Shown here piece after piece: positions 17,786 to 26,122 of a stretch of DNA of 64,000 nucleotides. Source of the stretch: Candidatus Dormiibacterota bacterium. Lineage in GTDB: Bacteria; Chloroflexota; Dormibacteria; Dormibacterales; Dormibacteraceae. The notes beneath the pieces are model-generated. The model was not told the origin of the DNA. It worked only from the letters and a program-made list of their open reading frames with translations, and made no database searches. The stretch covers positions 20,940-84,939 of the forward strand of contig JAMXLM010000028.1 of NCBI GenBank assembly GCA_024280995.1. Direction: 5' to 3'. A program made the translations under genes and the position numbers. The stretch's first letter is position 1. Every line of letters begins with the position of its first letter.

Positions 17786-18748
17786 CTAGAGCCAGCCGCG
17801 GCGCTTGAACAGGTACAGCTGGATCAACACCGCCACCAGCATGGTCCCCACTCCAAATGCAAACGCTGCGTAGGGGGTCTCGAGGATTTGAGTCAGGTAC
17901 GCGAAGTTCATCCCGTAGAAGCCGGTGAGGAAGCTCAGCGGCAGGAACAGGCTCGCGATGACCGTCAACGCCTTGGTGGTCTGGTTCAGGCGGTTGGAGA
18001 CGGTGGACAGATAAACGTCCATCGCTCCCGTGAGCAGGTCGCGCAGCGAGTCGACCGTCTCGTACTGGCGGACGATGTGGTCGTAGACGTCGCGGTAGTA
18101 GAGGGTCATGTCCGACTGCTGCACGTGGATGCCGTGCGTGATCAGCGCCTGGAAGACGTCGCGCTGCGCGCCGAGGAATCGCCGCAGCTCGGTGACCGTG
18201 TGCTTCAGGCCGTAGATGCGCTTGAGCTGGTCCTCCGTCGCCTTCTCGGTGATCTCGTCCTCGAGCGCGTCGACCTCATCGTCGAGCTTGTCCAGGACGG
18301 GGAAGCTGGCGTCGACCAGGGCGTCGATCACCATGTAGGTGAGAAACGCGGGCTTGCCGTGGGTCAGCTCCGGGCTCTTGTGGATGCGCTCCTGCAGCGC
18401 CTTGAGCTGCGGCGAAGGCTCGTTGTGGACGGTGACCAGGTAGTGCGGGCCGACGAACAGGTGGTGCTCCCGCATCGCGATGTCATCGCCCGTCCATTCG
18501 GCGACGAAAAGAACGGTGAAGTTGTAGCCGGCGTACTCGTCGACCTTGGGTCTCTGGTTCTGGTGCTGGATGTCCTCGATGGTGAGCGGATGAAACTTGA
18601 AGACGTCTTGCAGGAGATCGAAGTCCGCCTGGTCGGGCGCTTCGATGTCGAGCCAGAACCCGCTCTCGTGCGCCTCGTTGAAGCACCTGGTGATGTTCTC
18701 GACCCTGGTGGCCGGCGTCTGGCCGGCGACGGTGAGTAGGGTCCTCAC
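17786..18748 (-). CDS. corA: CorA-type magnesium/divalent cation transporter
   Basis: 320 aa from GTG in a GTGA overlap with the lysE-type gene. Large cytosolic N-terminal domain, then two C-terminal TM helices; the first ends in the signature GMN (LTGFYGMNF) that forms the selectivity filter. The C-terminus is KRRGWL. It forms pentamers that admit Mg2+ when internal Mg2+ is low. It is part of a run of overlapping genes from 20602 to 17138. Confidence 0.95.
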   Translation of the reverse strand: MRTLLTVAGQTPATRVENITRCFNEAHESGFWLDIEAPDQADFDLLQDVFKFHPLTIEDIQHQNQRPKVDEYAGYNFTVLFVAEWTGDDIAMREHHLFVGPHYLVTVHNEPSPQLKALQERIHKSPELTHGKPAFLTYMVIDALVDASFPVLDKLDDEVDALEDEITEKATEDQLKRIYGLKHTVTELRRFLGAQRDVFQALITHGIHVQQSDMTLYYRDVYDHIVRQYETVDSLRDLLTGAMDVYLSTVSNRLNQTTKALTVIASLFLPLSFLTGFYGMNFAYLTQILETPYAAFAFGVGTMLVAVLIQLYLFKRRGWL

Positions 18749-19365
18749 CGTTCTTTGATCCCGCTCGCGGCGGCCGCCACGCCGAGGGCGACGTAGGTCG
18801 CGGCGGCCACGCGGCCGGTACGCCGCTGGACCGTGCGGCCGGCGAGGAACCGCTTCGAGATCGCCGAGGCGGCGAGAACGTACGACGTGTCGACGGCCAC
18901 GGCGATGGCGATGTAAACAACCCCGAGGACGGCGACCTGCGGCGCGATCGGCTCGGCCGGGTTGAGGAACTGGGGAAGGAAGGCCACGAAGAACACGGCG
19001 ACCTTCGGGTTGAAGATCTGGGTGACGAATCCCTGGGCGAAGATCGCGCCCAGTGGAGCTCGCCCCGGCGCGGGCGGCGTCTCGGCCTGGCGCCAGCGCT
19101 GGATCCCGAGGTAGACGAGATAGGCGGCGCCGGCCCAGCGCAGGATGCCGAGGGCGGCGGTGGAGGCGGAAAGCAGGGCGGCGACGCCGGTGGCCGCGGC
19201 GGCGATCCAGACCACCTCGCCGGACTCGATCCCGAACATCGACACAAAGCCCGCGGCGCGACCCTGGGAAAGAGTGCGAGCCGTGACGTACAGGACGCCG
19301 GGGCCCGGCGAAACCGTCAGCAGGAAGGTGGCGAGGGCGAAGAGCAGGACGGTGGTCACGCTCAT
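18745..19365 (-). CDS. LysE/RhtB family amino-acid exporter
   Basis: 206 aa from ATG 19365, chosen for its ATGA overlap with the upstream GrpB-like gene. Five or six TM helices, starting LLFALATFLLTVSPGPG, with the conserved SPGPGVLYV near the N-terminus, GxxxG-type helices, and FNPKVAVFFVAFLPQF in the middle. Family members export lysine, threonine, homoserine lactone or other amphiphilic small molecules; the substrate here is not predictable. Confidence 0.88.
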   Translation of the reverse strand: MSVTTVLLFALATFLLTVSPGPGVLYVTARTLSQGRAAGFVSMFGIESGEVVWIAAAATGVAALLSASTAALGILRWAGAAYLVYLGIQRWRQAETPPAPGRAPLGAIFAQGFVTQIFNPKVAVFFVAFLPQFLNPAEPIAPQVAVLGVVYIAIAVAVDTSYVLAASAISKRFLAGRTVQRRTGRVAAATYVALGVAAAASGIKER

Positions 19366-20144
19366 CCCGGCGTCCAGCCCGAGCGGAGTGCCCATGCTTC
19401 CGCTCTCACGAGGATCTTGCCGACGATCTCCGTCTTGGCTTCCGTATAGGCGATCCTATCGTCCGCCCATCGAGCGGCGGCAAGCTCCTTGTCGCGCACG
19501 TACTCGGCCCTCGCCGCAGCGTCATGACGGAGGTACGACGCGAACAGCAGGTCCTTACGCGCCCACTCGCTGCCGAGATTGCAAACGTGGATGTGCACAT
19601 CGCGGGGCCTATCCGCAAAAGGGCGGAAGAATCGGTGGTCGTTGTCGCGACTGCGCAGCTGCACTCCCAGCGCCTCGATCTGGGGAGCGTACAGATCTTC
19701 CCGATTCATGTCGTCGACGCGGATCTGGACGTCGATCACGGGTTTGGCCGGGGTGCCCGGCACGGAGGTCGAGCCGAAATGGTCGATGCGGCGCGCTGTC
19801 GGGCCCAGCGCCGCGGCGAGCTTGCGCCGCCAGGCCTCGAAACGAAGTGGCCACTCCGGGTCGTAGGAAACGAGCTCTATCGGGTCCAGCGGGCGGTCGC
19901 TGCTCGAAGTCACCTCGAATCCGGGTTGAACGACTTGCATGTAGCGATGGGAGAGAGCAGCCCGTTCCGCGGCCGGCAGCTCAGATGCCTCAAGACCCCG
20001 CGCCCGGGCCACCACTTCATACAGATCGAAGAGCGTTGCCGTCTGGTCGCCCGTGCGGCGCCGCTCTGCCCAGGTTTCGAAGACCAGGTCGTCGGTCAGT
20101 GCCGATCGCTCTCCGACATCTCGTCGATCGCGATGGCGATGCAC
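19362..20144 (-). CDS. GrpB (UPF0157) family protein with N-terminal extension
   Basis: 260 aa from GTG 20144, which has GAGGTG eight bases upstream; an alternative is CTG 20099, which forms a CTGA overlap with the previous stop. The C-terminal ~175 residues are a GrpB nucleotidyltransferase-fold domain: YDPEWPLRFEAW, HFGSTSVPGTPAKPVIDVQI, then HIHVCNLG. The N-terminal ~80 residues (LFDLYEVVARARGLEAS, AALSHRYMQVVQPGFE) form an additional helical domain not found in short GrpB proteins. Catalytic role of this family is poorly known. Confidence 0.75.
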   Translation of the reverse strand: MHRHRDRRDVGERSALTDDLVFETWAERRRTGDQTATLFDLYEVVARARGLEASELPAAERAALSHRYMQVVQPGFEVTSSSDRPLDPIELVSYDPEWPLRFEAWRRKLAAALGPTARRIDHFGSTSVPGTPAKPVIDVQIRVDDMNREDLYAPQIEALGVQLRSRDNDHRFFRPFADRPRDVHIHVCNLGSEWARKDLLFASYLRHDAAARAEYVRDKELAAARWADDRIAYTEAKTEIVGKILVRAEAWALRSGWTPG

Positions 20145-20602
20145 AGCATCAACACCTCGTCCTGGCCGGGAGCGATGGAGATGCCGTATATGAGGTCGCC
20201 TACGAACCACTGGCGCGACACCGTCGCGACCGCCTGGTCGCCTGAGGTGATCTGGAACTCGTGGTTGAGGATGTCGCCGTGCGCCTGCAGCTCGCCGTCG
20301 CCTGCGATGTCGACGGTGAAGCTCTGGCTCAGGATGTTGAACAGGGCTTTGCGCACGGTCGCAACCACCTGGCCGCCGCGCTCGACGTCCATCGTCCGGC
20401 GCAGCTGGAACATCTCCGCGCTCATCCGGGCGAGCTCGTTGCCACTGGCGTCCTGCAGCGCGAAGGTCTGCGTCAGCGTCAGGACCTTGCCGTCGAGCTT
20501 GTAGACGTTTTCACCCTGGGCGTTCTGGACCCAGAAGTCCTCTCCGATCGCGAGCAGCTGCCGGCGCAGCTGGTAGGTCGTCCATCCCGCGGTGACAGCC
20601 AT
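20096..20602 (-). CDS. LURP-one-related/tubby-fold protein
   Basis: 168 aa. The pattern of short beta strands YQLRRQLLAIGEDFWVQNAQGENVYKLDG, then LTLTQTFALQDASGNELA and DVERGGQVVATVRKA (short parts only diagnostic) fits the LURP-one/phospholipid-scramblase-like 12-stranded barrel. Soluble, no signal peptide. Bacterial members (YxjI type) are of unknown function. TAGACT lies ten bases before the ATG. It heads the overlapping run GrpB-LysE-CorA-methyltransferase. Confidence 0.78.
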   Translation of the reverse strand: MAVTAGWTTYQLRRQLLAIGEDFWVQNAQGENVYKLDGKVLTLTQTFALQDASGNELARMSAEMFQLRRTMDVERGGQVVATVRKALFNILSQSFTVDIAGDGELQAHGDILNHEFQITSGDQAVATVSRQWFVGDLIYGISIAPGQDEVLMLCIAIAIDEMSESDRH

Positions 20603-20647
20603 GTCGGGGATGAGTCTATTCGTGTCGCGGCGTCTCGACCGCGCCGT

Positions 20648-22747
20648 CTACAACAGCTCGGCGATCGATTCCGCGGCCCGTGCCGCGGTGCCGCGCTCGA
20701 TTGGCGCGAAGTCGACTGGTTGGGAGAGAAGCGACTCGACCCCGGTGGCGAGCGCCTCGGGGGTGGCCTCCTCGAAAGTCATGCACCGGCCGGCGCGGTA
20801 GCGATCCAGTCGGTGCCGCACGTGAAAGTTCTGCTCGCAGTGATCGCGCAGCGGGAAGTAGATGAACGGGCGGCGCGCCGCCACCAGCTCCATCGTCGTC
20901 GTGAGGCCGCCCTGGGTCAGCGCGACGTCGCAGGCCGCAAGGTGCAGGTTGAGGTCGGGCACGAACGGTCGCACCTCGACCCCGTCGACCCGGGGAAGGC
21001 TTGCCGGGTCGATCCGGGGCCCCGCGACCGCGATCATCCGCAGCCGCGGGACGCGCTGCCGCATGGCGGGATAGCTCTCGATGAGTCGGGCGAGCAACCC
21101 CGCCCCGACGCCTGAACCACCCACCGACGCGATGCAGACCGTCTCATCCTCGCCGTACTCCAGCCGTGCGCGCAGCTCCGCCCGGTTCTCGATCGCCGCC
21201 GGGTCGGCGCCAAGGATGTAGCCCCCGGTGAAGTCGTAATAGCGCTGTGTCCATTCCCGGATCGCCGGCAGGCCCTGGCCAAACGCGTCCGGGACGATGT
21301 CCTCGGGCTTGCCGATGAAGATCGCGCGGTCGCGCAGCCGCGGGTAGCGTTCGACGTGCTCGATCATCTCGGCGTTGTAGTCGGCTGTGAGAAACGCATC
21401 GCGGTCCCCGAGGTCGGGCATGGGCAGCCAGCCGACGAAATCGGTGAGCCACACGTACGCGGCACGCTTGAGCTCGGGGTTCTCGTGCAGGTAGTGATCG
21501 ACCTCCCAGGCCTCGTCCCCGATCCACACGTCGTAGTCGTCCCGGCGAACCGCCTCGAGGAAGACCATGAAGTTGGCCAGCAGGATCTCGTCCATTCGCC
21601 GCCACGCCTCGAAGACGTGAAGGCGGTGGCCTTGCGTCTCCGACTCGATGTGCGTCGACTCGTTTGCGAGCTGAGCGCTCAAGGGGTGGATCCGCTCGCG
21701 GCTCACCTGAAGAACCCTCGTCACCGGGTCCTGCGCCAGCCAGTCGATCTCGAGGCCGGGCACCAGCCTGCGAAGCTCGCGTGCGATTGCGACGTCGCGG
21801 TGCGCGTGGCCGAGGCCTATCGGTGATGAGACGTACAGGGCGCGGCGTTTCCGCAGCGGGCCGCGGCGTCGCGCCTGCGCCTGGCTTGGCCGGAGCACGA
21901 ACTCACGCACCGCCTGGTTGAAAGCGACCGGTTCGCGAAGGTGGGGGCAGTGGCCGGTGCCCTCGAAGGTCAGCAGCTGTCCGCCGGTAAGCTCGGCCAG
22001 GTTGGCTCCGTTGGCGTGAAGCACTATCTCGTCCTCGTCGCCGTGGATCACGAGCACCGGGCACCGGACCTTCCCCGTCAGCTCCGTCGCGCGGCTCTCA
22101 GACAGCTCCGGCGCTCGAGCCGTCGCGATCAGCACCTCTGGTGTCGTTTCGAGCCCGTAGCCGACGGCGTCCTCGATGGGCTTGGTGGAGTGAGGTTCGG
22201 GCAGCGCGCTCTTGAAGAAGAACTCGAGGAAATCGCGAAAGTGCTGCCGCCAGTAGCCCGCGTTGTAACGGAGCCACCCGTCGTGTTCCGGCAGGTCCTC
22301 TTCGAAGATCTCCATCGCGGCCTGGCGGACGGGGTTCCAGTTCGAGAGGCGGACGGCGGGTGACACGAAGACGACTGACGACACGCGCTCCGGATGGTTG
22401 GCGGCGAGGCCGAGCGCCCACCTGGCTCCCGCCGAGAAGCCGACAACCGCCGCGGAGGCGGTACCGCTGGCGTCCATCACCGCGAGCGCGTCGGCGACGT
22501 ACTCCTCGTCCGCGTAAGCGGCGGGATCCAGGGGGCGGTCCGACTCGCCATTGCCTCGCCCGTCCATGACCAGGACGCGGCAGTCGCGGGCCAGGTCGGC
22601 GACCTGGAGCTTCCACTGGCGCGCATGGACGATCGACCAGGCGGGCAGGAAGAAGACGGTCCGGTCTCCGGAGCCGAAGAGCTCCCAGTGCACGCGGACG
22701 CCGCCTCGTTCGATGGCTCCCTCGAGGTCCGGCTGTCGCGCTCTCAT
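20648..22747 (-). CDS. Alpha/beta-hydrolase fused to MurG/GT28-like glycosyltransferase
   Basis: 699 aa. Residues 1-285 are an alpha/beta hydrolase with nucleophile elbow GFSAGA, Asp in VIHGDEDEIV and His in GTGHCPHLR, so the triad is intact. Residues about 305-699 are a GT-B glycosyltransferase: GLGHAHRDVAIARELRR at the start of the N-lobe and VGGSGVG, FVPDLNLHLAACDVALTQGG, FPLRDHCEQNF in the nucleotide-sugar lobe. One chain thus joins an esterase-like and a sugar-transfer activity, possibly for glycolipid or secondary-metabolite modification. TAGGCT lies eight bases before ATG 22747. Confidence 0.85.
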   Translation of the reverse strand: MRARQPDLEGAIERGGVRVHWELFGSGDRTVFFLPAWSIVHARQWKLQVADLARDCRVLVMDGRGNGESDRPLDPAAYADEEYVADALAVMDASGTASAAVVGFSAGARWALGLAANHPERVSSVVFVSPAVRLSNWNPVRQAAMEIFEEDLPEHDGWLRYNAGYWRQHFRDFLEFFFKSALPEPHSTKPIEDAVGYGLETTPEVLIATARAPELSESRATELTGKVRCPVLVIHGDEDEIVLHANGANLAELTGGQLLTFEGTGHCPHLREPVAFNQAVREFVLRPSQAQARRRGPLRKRRALYVSSPIGLGHAHRDVAIARELRRLVPGLEIDWLAQDPVTRVLQVSRERIHPLSAQLANESTHIESETQGHRLHVFEAWRRMDEILLANFMVFLEAVRRDDYDVWIGDEAWEVDHYLHENPELKRAAYVWLTDFVGWLPMPDLGDRDAFLTADYNAEMIEHVERYPRLRDRAIFIGKPEDIVPDAFGQGLPAIREWTQRYYDFTGGYILGADPAAIENRAELRARLEYGEDETVCIASVGGSGVGAGLLARLIESYPAMRQRVPRLRMIAVAGPRIDPASLPRVDGVEVRPFVPDLNLHLAACDVALTQGGLTTTMELVAARRPFIYFPLRDHCEQNFHVRHRLDRYRAGRCMTFEEATPEALATGVESLLSQPVDFAPIERGTAARAAESIAELL

Positions 22748-22798
22748 TGGGTGAGAGCCTAGGCCCGGGCGGTGTCAGGTCGCATCGGGAGCCCCACC

Positions 22799-22832
22799 TA
22801 AAAAACAAGACGGGCGCCACAGCGCGCCCGTC
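22799..22832 (-). terminator. Rho-independent terminator of the GlsB-type gene
   Basis: On the minus strand GACGGGCGC and GCGCCCGTC form a perfect 9 bp stem with a 6-base loop, followed by TTGTTTTTT. It starts 25 bases after the stop at 22857. This is the clearest intrinsic terminator in the window. Confidence 0.85.
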
Positions 22833-22856
22833 CATGTTGAAGCTCGGAGCCTCTTG

Positions 22857-23117
22857 CTAAGTGGTCCGGATCGACTCCCGGCGGATCATGTGCACGATCG
22901 CCACGAGGACGACAGCCCCGATCAGGGCGACGATGAACGAGATGATCAACCCTGTTGGCGCCGTGCCGAAGATGAGCGAGAAGACGAGTCCGCCGACGAA
23001 CGATCCGACGATGCCGAGGACGATGTCCCAGATGATGCCGTAGCCGTGGCCGCTCATGATCTTGCCGGCGAGCCAGCCGACTATGGCCCCCATGATCAGA
23101 AACCCAATCAGATGCAT
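22857..23117 (-). CDS. GlsB/YeaQ/YmgE family small membrane protein
   Basis: 86 aa from ATG 23117, preceded by GGAGGT with good spacing; the longer open frame upstream is discarded. Three TM helices: LIGFLIMGAIVGWLAGKIM, then IIWDIVLGIVGSFVGGLVFSL, then LIISFIVALIGAVVLVAIVHM. The glycine pattern GWLAGKI and GIVGSFVGG is that of the transglycosylase-associated stress family. Function in stress tolerance is only loosely established. It has its own terminator, so is a single-gene unit. Confidence 0.9.
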   Translation of the reverse strand: MHLIGFLIMGAIVGWLAGKIMSGHGYGIIWDIVLGIVGSFVGGLVFSLIFGTAPTGLIISFIVALIGAVVLVAIVHMIRRESIRTT

Positions 23118-23190
23118 CTCCGACCTCCAGCGTGGGTGCAATGCGGCCGGTCCACCCGGCCTCGATCTGTAAACCCGGTGGGGATGGGGA

Positions 23191-24231
23191 CTACCTGACC
23201 GTCGCGCCCTCGTCAACTCGCGGAACCTCGAGATCGGAGGTGGCGACGTGGCAGGCCGCCTCATGCGCGGGCCGAAGCAGCCGGAGCTTCGGCGTCACCC
23301 GCCCGCATTCCTCGATCGCGTAGGGGCACCGAGAGCGGAACCGGCAGCCCTCGCCCGGGTCGATCACACGCGGGGGCTCCTGCACCTCGCCGGTGGCGGG
23401 CAGGGAGATCGGCGCCCGCGGGTCGGGCACGGCCGACAGAAGAAGCTGGGTGTACGGGTGCTTGGGGTGCGCGAGCACGTCCTCGACCGGTCCGCTTTCC
23501 GCCACCTGGCCGGCGTACATCACCAACAGGCGGTCGGCGACGTACCGGGCGCTGGCGATGTCGTGGGTGATGTAGAGGAATGAGATGCGCTCCCGGCGGC
23601 GCAGCGTGGCCATCAGGTTGAGGACTCCGATCCGCACCGACACGTCGAGCATCGAGACCGGCTCGTCGGCAAGGATCAGCTCGGGGCGGCACGCGAGCGC
23701 CTGGGCGAACCCGATGCGCTGGCGCTGCCCGCCACTCAGCTGGTACGGGAACTTGCCGAGGAAGTCGAGGGCCGGGGTCAGGCCGACCGCCTCGAGCAGC
23801 CTCGCGGCCTCGTCCTCGCGGCCCTGCCGGCTCAGGTCGGGCCGGTGCAGCTTTAGCGCGCGCGTGATCCCGTGCGACACGCGGTAGACCGGGCTCAGCG
23901 AGCCATACGGATCCTGGAAGACCATCGGCACGTCGCCGCGGTACTCGAGCACGTCGCGGTGCGACCGGATGCTCGACAGCGTCCGTCCGCGATGGAAGAT
24001 CTCACCGGCGGTCGGCGTGTAGACCCGCGCGATCAAGCGGGCGATCGTGCTCTTGCCGGATCCGCTCTCGCCCACGAGGGCGACGATCTCGTCTTCGTGG
24101 ATCGACAGATTGATGTCGTCGACGCCATGCAGGTAGCGGCGGGACAGAAAACCACCCAGGCGGAAGTGCTTGGTCAGCCCCTCCGTGCGGATGAGCTCCA
24201 CGCCCCGCGGGCGCGCGGGCATCTCAAGCAT
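23191..24231 (-). CDS. ABC transporter ATP-binding protein, OppF/DppF type
   Basis: 346 aa from ATG 24231, overlapping the previous stop by 8 bases. Walker A GESGSGKST, signature LSGGQRQRIG, Walker B LILADEPVSMLD and the C-terminal oligopeptide-type Cys cluster (GEGCRFRSRCPYAIEEC) that can bind an Fe-S cluster in this family. It pairs with the next ATPase on the cytosolic side of the two permeases. The operon context (ROK regulator, GH4 enzyme) suggests that an oligosaccharide may be the cargo. Confidence 0.9.
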   Translation of the reverse strand: MLEMPARPRGVELIRTEGLTKHFRLGGFLSRRYLHGVDDINLSIHEDEIVALVGESGSGKSTIARLIARVYTPTAGEIFHRGRTLSSIRSHRDVLEYRGDVPMVFQDPYGSLSPVYRVSHGITRALKLHRPDLSRQGREDEAARLLEAVGLTPALDFLGKFPYQLSGGQRQRIGFAQALACRPELILADEPVSMLDVSVRIGVLNLMATLRRRERISFLYITHDIASARYVADRLLVMYAGQVAESGPVEDVLAHPKHPYTQLLLSAVPDPRAPISLPATGEVQEPPRVIDPGEGCRFRSRCPYAIEECGRVTPKLRLLRPAHEAACHVATSDLEVPRVDEGATVR

Positions 24232-25201
24232 CGGAGTCAAAGAGGAAGCACCGGATGAGGTCGCCCTCTTCGGCATAGAACTCCGGCTCCTCCATATGGC
24301 ATCGGTCCATCACCTTCGGGCAGCGTGGATGGAAGCGGCATCCCGCCGGCGGACGCGCGAGGTCGGGCGGGCTGCCCGGAATTCCCGCGAGCGGCTGCAG
24401 CTCGCCTCTGATCGAAGGGAACGAGCGCATCAGCCCGACCGTGTACGGATGCTTTGGTTCGGCGAACAAGCGCGCGGTCTCGCCGATCTCGACGATCTGC
24501 CCGGCGTACATGACTGCGAGGCGGTCGGAGAAGTGACTGACAAGCGACATGTCATGGGTGACGAAGATGGTCGCGAAGCCGAACTCGCGTTGGAGCTGCT
24601 TGATCTTCAGCATCAGGGAGCGCTGCGCGACGACGTCGAGTGCGGAGGTCGGCTCGTCCATGATCACGAGCTCGGGCGTGAAGGCGAGCGCCATCGCGAT
24701 CATCGCCCGCTGCCTCATGCCTCCGCTGAGCTGATGGGGGTAGCTCCTCAGATGCACGGGATCGATTCCGACGATGCGCAGAAGCTCCTCGGAGCGCGCG
24801 GTGATCTGACGGCCGGTGAAGCGCTGGTGAGCGTCGAAGGCGTCGCGCAGCTGCTCACCGATGTTCATCACGGGATTCAGCGCGTTCATCGCGCTCTGCA
24901 TCACGACCGAGTACTGCTTCCAGCGGTAATGGCGGAGCTCCGAATCCGACATCGAAACGAGATCGTGGCCGTCGAACCATATGTCGCCGGACGCGATCTC
25001 CGCCGGCGGCGTCAGCAGCCTCGCTATGGAGTAGAGCAGCGTCGACTTGCCGCAGCCCGACTCGCCGACGACGCCGAGGAACTCGCCGCGCTGCACCTCG
25101 AGCGACACGCGGTCGACTGCCCGTACCGCGCCGCGGTCGGTGAGGTAGTCGACGCTCAGATCCTTGATCTCGAGCAGCGGCCGGGTGGCGGTCGCGATCA
25201 C
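24224..25201 (-). CDS. ABC transporter ATP-binding protein, OppD/DppD type
   Basis: 325 aa from GTG 25201 in a GTGA overlap with the permease. Walker A GESGCGKST, signature LSGGMRQRAMIA, Walker B LVIMDEPTSALD, switch VTHDMS, and the C-terminal Cys-containing motif (AGCRFHPRCP). The open frame continues far upstream inside the permease gene, but homology starts at LLEIKDLSVDY. Forms a heterodimer with the OppF-type subunit. Confidence 0.9.
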   Translation of the reverse strand: MIATATRPLLEIKDLSVDYLTDRGAVRAVDRVSLEVQRGEFLGVVGESGCGKSTLLYSIARLLTPPAEIASGDIWFDGHDLVSMSDSELRHYRWKQYSVVMQSAMNALNPVMNIGEQLRDAFDAHQRFTGRQITARSEELLRIVGIDPVHLRSYPHQLSGGMRQRAMIAMALAFTPELVIMDEPTSALDVVAQRSLMLKIKQLQREFGFATIFVTHDMSLVSHFSDRLAVMYAGQIVEIGETARLFAEPKHPYTVGLMRSFPSIRGELQPLAGIPGSPPDLARPPAGCRFHPRCPKVMDRCHMEEPEFYAEEGDLIRCFLFDSDA

Positions 25202-26118
25202 TGGCGCCTTCTCCTCACCGGACGCAGCGCCGGGTTGCCGATCTCGTCGAAGGCATAGTTGACGAGCGCGAAAGCGCCGCCGAGGAGCGCGATGCAGAGT
25301 CCGGGTGCGATCGCCCACCACGGCGAGCCCGCGAGCAGCGCGCCGTTGTTCTCGGCCCAGAAGAGCATGGTTCCCCAGCTCAGGTCGTTCGGGTCGCCCA
25401 GTCCGAGGAACTGGAGGCCGGCGGCGGCGAGCACGGCGTACACGGCTGCGCCGAGGAAGTTGGCCACGATCAGCGAGGTCATGTTGGGCAGGATCTCGGC
25501 CAGGATGATGTAGACGTTGCGCTCGCCTCTCACGCGGGCGGCTTCGAGGAACTCGCGCTTGCGCAGCGACAGGGCCTGCGAGCGCAGCTGGCGAGCGCCG
25601 TATGACCACCCGGTGATGACGATCACGAGGATGATCACGAACACCCCGCCGCTTCGCGCGTATGCGGCGATCACGATCATCAGGGGCAGCGTGGGGATGA
25701 CGAGGAACACGTCGGTGAAGAGGTTCAAGACGTGGTCCGGTATGCCGCCCAGGTAGGCGGCCGTGACGCCGACTATCACCGATATCACGGTGGCCGCGGC
25801 GCCCGCCAGGATGGCGATCACCAGCGACTGTCGAGTGCCCCAGAGCAGCTGCGAGAAGATGTCCTGCCCGTTGCCTGTGGTGCCGAGCAGGTGCTGCGCG
25901 GAAGGCGGAAGGATCTGCCCGAAAAGGTCGGCCTGCGGCGGGTACGGCGCGATGACCGGGGCCAGCAGCGCCACCAGGGCGAAGATGACCAGCACCGCCA
26001 GGCCGGTCAACGCCTTGCGGTTCGACACCAGCGCGCGCGCCAGGTTGCCGAGGACACGGGACCGCGAGCCGACGGGAGCCGCGACGCGGCTCTGGTCGGC
26101 GACGAGGTTGAGGCTCAT
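25198..26118 (-). CDS. ABC transporter permease, OppC/DppC type
   Basis: 306 aa with six predicted TM helices. The N-terminal cytosolic segment ends in NRKALTGLAVLVIFALVALLAP and is followed by the family hallmark HLLGTTGNGQDIFSQLLWG. The EAA-type coupling loop reads REFLEAARVRGERN. It makes the translocation pathway with the OppB-type subunit, whose gene ends 5 bases upstream. Confidence 0.9.
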   Translation of the reverse strand: MSLNLVADQSRVAAPVGSRSRVLGNLARALVSNRKALTGLAVLVIFALVALLAPVIAPYPPQADLFGQILPPSAQHLLGTTGNGQDIFSQLLWGTRQSLVIAILAGAAATVISVIVGVTAAYLGGIPDHVLNLFTDVFLVIPTLPLMIVIAAYARSGGVFVIILVIVITGWSYGARQLRSQALSLRKREFLEAARVRGERNVYIILAEILPNMTSLIVANFLGAAVYAVLAAAGLQFLGLGDPNDLSWGTMLFWAENNGALLAGSPWWAIAPGLCIALLGGAFALVNYAFDEIGNPALRPVRRRRQ

Positions 26119-26122
26119 CTCG

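Noticed and set aside
24232..24276. Longer N-terminus for the OppF-type ATPase
   Set aside because: It lies inside the OppD-type gene and adds no conserved sequence; ATG 24231 gives the usual short overlap.
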